Positions 5,779 to 7,760 of a stretch of DNA of 7,760 nt are shown here, piece by piece (the stretch's first letter is position 1; each line of letters opens with the position of its first letter). Origin of the DNA: Chloroflexota bacterium. Its GTDB lineage: Bacteria; Chloroflexota; UBA6077; CF-72. A model generated the notes under the pieces. It was not told the origin of the DNA, made no database searches, and worked only from the letters and a program-made list of their open reading frames with translations. Made by a program: the position numbers and the translations under genes. The stretch is from assembly GCA_019242065.1 (NCBI GenBank), contig JAFAWJ010000222.1, forward strand, positions 1 through 7,760, written 5' to 3'.

Positions 5779-7254
5779 ATGAACAAGTTTGGACCAACGC
5801 TCGCGGCCGGCATGTTGCTGGCCGCGGCGACAACCGGCTTCGCCGACTTTGACAGTATCCATTGGGAGCGAGTGGAGGCTCCGATGGAGACCTCCATCAC
5901 CGGCGGCCCGTGGACGCTGGAGCAGGCAGGCGCCGCCAATGGCTTGAAGTCCTCTGGCTACTGCGACGCCAACGGACACCAGGTGCCCAATCCTGGCAAT
6001 GAGCGCATGCAACCCTACTACTTTCCGTTCATTACCGGCAGCGGGAACCAGCTGCAAGGCTACTTTGACTACCGCCCCAAGGATATCGACGAAGCAGTGG
6101 TCGCCGCTTCGTCGCGGGACGGTGGACAGACCTGGAATTTTCAGCAGGAAGTGCTCCAGCTGCGAACGACGTGCCCCACCGAGCCGAACAAAGAGCCCGA
6201 TGGCGACGTAAACGGACTCAGTGGCAACAACGCCGACAATGGCGACGACGACGGTCAGGGCCACCAGTTCGTCATGTCCATCGGCGGCCACACGTACCTG
6301 TACACCCTGGACCGCGCCGTCAACCACATCGACTCGGATGACCTGTATCTGCACGAGCTCACGCCGACCGGCACGCAACCGTTGAACGGTGCACCGGCGA
6401 TGAACGACGGACCGACCGACACGACCTCGAGCCAATCGGAGCTCAAGAATCACACGACCGGTCTGTTGAATCCTGACGGGATCCTGGGCGCCGTCCCAGG
6501 CAGCTCCCCCGTGAAAATCATCTACGAGCAGAAAATCTTGAACGGCGACACCACCGGTACGACGGCGATGCCCGCGGCGCAGCAGTGCAACACGGCCTGG
6601 GCGCCCTATTACAAGAGCAACCCATTCGGCACGTCGACCAACGACGACATCACCCACCTGCGTCTGGCCGAGACGACCGACGGCATCACCTTCAAAGACC
6701 TTGGCATTCTGCAGGGCCTGAACGATCCCACGACCGTCAGCGCCACCGGTACCCGCTGGCTCGCCACGGCAGGCACCATTCTCAAGTTGGGTGGCAACCG
6801 ATTCGGCCTGCTCTTCTCAGGCGGCGGCTGCATCGACGGTGACTCTGATGCGTTCCGCTACATTGGCTACGCCGAGTCGACTGATTTGCTGAACTGGACA
6901 GTCGTGAACGGTCTTCAGAATCCAATCCTGATCGCCAGCCCGTATAACGTCACGGTCGATGCGAGTGGAGCGTACTCCGCCAGCGGATCGACCGTCTCAG
7001 TGCCGATGACGCCGGCCATCGGCGGTGTGACCAGCGGCTTCTTCGCCGGCCGCGTGTATGCGCCGAGTGCGACGCGGTCGGCCGAAGACGACCACGCCAG
7101 CGACAACGCGTTGAATGTCTTCTTCGCCGGCTATCACACGCCCAAGCCGAAGAACGGTCTCGGCGACTATCGGACGATTGGTCGGGTGACCTTGCGCACC
7201 AACCAGCACATCGAGGCGCTCAGTACCGACGAGCGGACAGGCCCCGATCGCTGA
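5779..7254 (+). CDS. exported beta-propeller-like protein with an Asp-box (sialidase/GH43-like fold)
   Basis: 491 residues. The start is ATG 5779 with a strong GGAGGAAG at 5768-5775; longer readings in this frame would run into the phosphodiesterase gene and lose the signal peptide. That signal peptide has its hydrophobic core at about 8-21 and an apparent cleavage after GFA (22/23). One clear Asp-box, S112-x-D-G-G-x-T-W119, marks a beta-propeller blade as in sialidases and BNR-repeat proteins. Later pieces ETTDGITFKDLGIL and ESTDLLNWTVV look like further blade edges of the type seen in GH43-like five-bladed propellers. An Asp/Asn/Gly-rich loop at 141-162 could bind calcium. The few cysteines suit a disulfide-bearing exported protein. 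I cannot identify catalytic residues, so it may be a glycosidase or only a binding protein. It follows the phosphodiesterase gene by 26 bases and probably acts in the same compartment. Confidence 0.85.
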   Translation: MNKFGPTLAAGMLLAAATTGFADFDSIHWERVEAPMETSITGGPWTLEQAGAANGLKSSGYCDANGHQVPNPGNERMQPYYFPFITGSGNQLQGYFDYRPKDIDEAVVAASSRDGGQTWNFQQEVLQLRTTCPTEPNKEPDGDVNGLSGNNADNGDDDGQGHQFVMSIGGHTYLYTLDRAVNHIDSDDLYLHELTPTGTQPLNGAPAMNDGPTDTTSSQSELKNHTTGLLNPDGILGAVPGSSPVKIIYEQKILNGDTTGTTAMPAAQQCNTAWAPYYKSNPFGTSTNDDITHLRLAETTDGITFKDLGILQGLNDPTTVSATGTRWLATAGTILKLGGNRFGLLFSGGGCIDGDSDAFRYIGYAESTDLLNWTVVNGLQNPILIASPYNVTVDASGAYSASGSTVSVPMTPAIGGVTSGFFAGRVYAPSATRSAEDDHASDNALNVFFAGYHTPKPKNGLGDYRTIGRVTLRTNQHIEALSTDERTGPDR

Positions 7255-7268
7255 TCCACCACGGAGCT

Positions 7269-7321
7269 GAGGTAGGGGCGCCACGATGTGCATCTGGTCG
7301 GCAGAGCGGCTACCCTACCTC
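7269..7321 (+). repeat. perfect 9-base inverted repeat spanning a ribosome binding site and start codon
   Basis: GAGGTAGGG (7269-7277) and CCCTACCTC (7313-7321) are exact complements, with 35 bases between. The left arm is the purine-rich Shine-Dalgarno-like stretch for the ATG at 7286, and that ATG lies in the loop. In RNA the stem would hide the ribosome binding site. There is no run of T after it, so it does not look like an intrinsic terminator for the upstream operon. One 9-base match at this distance could occur by chance. Confidence 0.35.
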
Positions 7322-7760
7322 GCGCAGCTGGAAGATCTGGATGTCGCCACCTCGCTCGAGCACCTTCATGGCCGTCTTTCGGGATTCCGCCCAATCGCGC
7401 GCATTCGAAGCACGCCTGCGAGACAACGACTTCTTCGACGAGTCGGCATGGATTCGCGCCACGAATCACGACGATCTGTTCAGCCAACTCAACCATCTCG
7501 ACAATGCCGAGTACCCGACCGAGGATGCGCAGCAACTGCTGCGGTCGGTTCCGCGCAGCTCGACCGGCCGCGGCCGATCTTTCTGCTGCACGGCCCAGCA
7601 CGACTGCACCAGATCGTGAACATCGCGAAAGACTACGACCTGGTTGCGTCGACGACGCCAGCATTGTCCATGTGCGAACATCGCGCACCAGCGTGGTCTG
7701 AGCCCCACCCGACACCCATCCCGTACAGCGCGCGCCCGCATTTCGACCACTGTCCAGACT
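7286..7760 (+). pseudogene. unrecognised gene, frame-disrupted, running off the window edge
   Basis: ATG 7286, preceded by AGGTAGGGG, opens a frame without a stop up to the window end. Its beginning (MCIWSAERLPYLAQLEDLDV) and its part from about 7556 (QLDRPRPIFLLHGPARLHQI and onward to YDLVAS) look like real protein. The middle of that same frame is Arg/Ser/Pro-rich and looks like a shadow. Between about 7368 and 7553 the next frame instead reads protein-like sequence (AFEARLRDNDFFDESAWIRA, then NHDDLFSQLNHLDNAEYP). The simplest reading is one gene with two opposite one-base shifts, near 7340-7390 and near 7553-7558. That means either a decayed gene or two base errors in the assembly. No family is recognised and no signal peptide is seen. 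It lies 31 bases after the propeller gene. Confidence 0.4.
7341..7619 (+). CDS. alternative reading: 92-residue hypothetical protein (middle frame of the disrupted gene)
   Basis: This intact open frame runs from ATG 7341 (or ATG 7368) to TAG-free sequence ending in TGA at 7617-7619. Residues from about 10 to 70 look like a soluble acidic helical protein, for example RAFEARLRDNDFF and DAQQLLRSVP. The final 20 residues (SSTGRGRSFCCTAQHDCTRS) look like a frame shadow. Neither start has a clear Shine-Dalgarno. If the frame-switch reading of 7286-7760 is wrong, this would be a small hypothetical protein; if it is right, this is only the middle part of that gene. No function can be given. Confidence 0.3.
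   Translation: MSPPRSSTFMAVFRDSAQSRAFEARLRDNDFFDESAWIRATNHDDLFSQLNHLDNAEYPTEDAQQLLRSVPRSSTGRGRSFCCTAQHDCTRS

Noticed and set aside
5749..6657. Minus-strand open frame of 302 codons opposite the propeller gene
   Set aside because: Val/Arg-rich shadow without motifs; the plus-strand reading has a signal peptide and an Asp-box.
7167..7715. Minus-strand open frame of 182 codons at the right end
   Set aside because: It overlaps the end of the well-supported propeller gene and shows no motif or ribosome binding site.
1..7760. CRISPR array, tRNA, rRNA, insertion sequence or phage genes
   Set aside because: No spaced repeats of CRISPR type, no cloverleaf-like segment, no transposase or integrase motif and no terminal inverted repeats were seen on reading both strands.

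Overview
The window is GC-rich bacterial DNA with tightly packed genes, GTG and probably CTG starts, and exported proteins with ordinary Sec-type signal peptides. I cannot name a taxon; a high-GC soil or aquatic bacterium fits, but that is an impression. Six genes are well supported. Weaker gene remnants lie at both window edges.

Layout. (1) Positions 2-235, plus strand: the 3' end of an unrecognised gene whose reading frame near the end is uncertain. (2) Positions 3871 down to 323, minus strand: a four-gene operon of ECF sigma factor, one-pass membrane protein that is probably its anti-sigma factor, ABC-2 type ATPase and ABC-2 type permease. Each junction is a 4-base start/stop overlap of the form NTGA: ATGA, CTGA and GTGA in order of transcription. 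The middle one implies a rare CTG start for the ATPase. (3) Positions 3872-4048: a divergent control region. It holds an ECF-type promoter-like element (TGAAC, 17-base spacer, CGTC) pointing to the plus-strand genes, an inverted repeat over its -35 element, and three 11-base repeats starting with TAAC over its spacer and -10. (4) Positions 4049-7254, plus strand: two exported proteins 26 bases apart, each with a strong Shine-Dalgarno sequence. They are a type I phosphodiesterase (alkaline phosphatase superfamily) and a beta-propeller-like protein with one Asp-box. (5) Positions 7255-7760: a coding-like stretch whose protein-like sequence switches frame twice, preceded by a perfect 9-base inverted repeat that would cover its ribosome binding site.

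How the parts may work together (inference). The minus operon resembles in content the Bacillus subtilis sigY operon, where an ECF sigma factor is co-transcribed with small regulators and an ABC ATPase/permease pair. Here the membrane protein would hold the sigma factor at the membrane until a signal outside the cell releases it, and the exporter would be part of the response. The ECF-like promoter facing the other way suggests that the exported phosphodiesterase and propeller protein are also targets. The whole block would then be one cell-envelope regulon built around a divergent promoter. The sequence does not show the inducing signal or the substrates.
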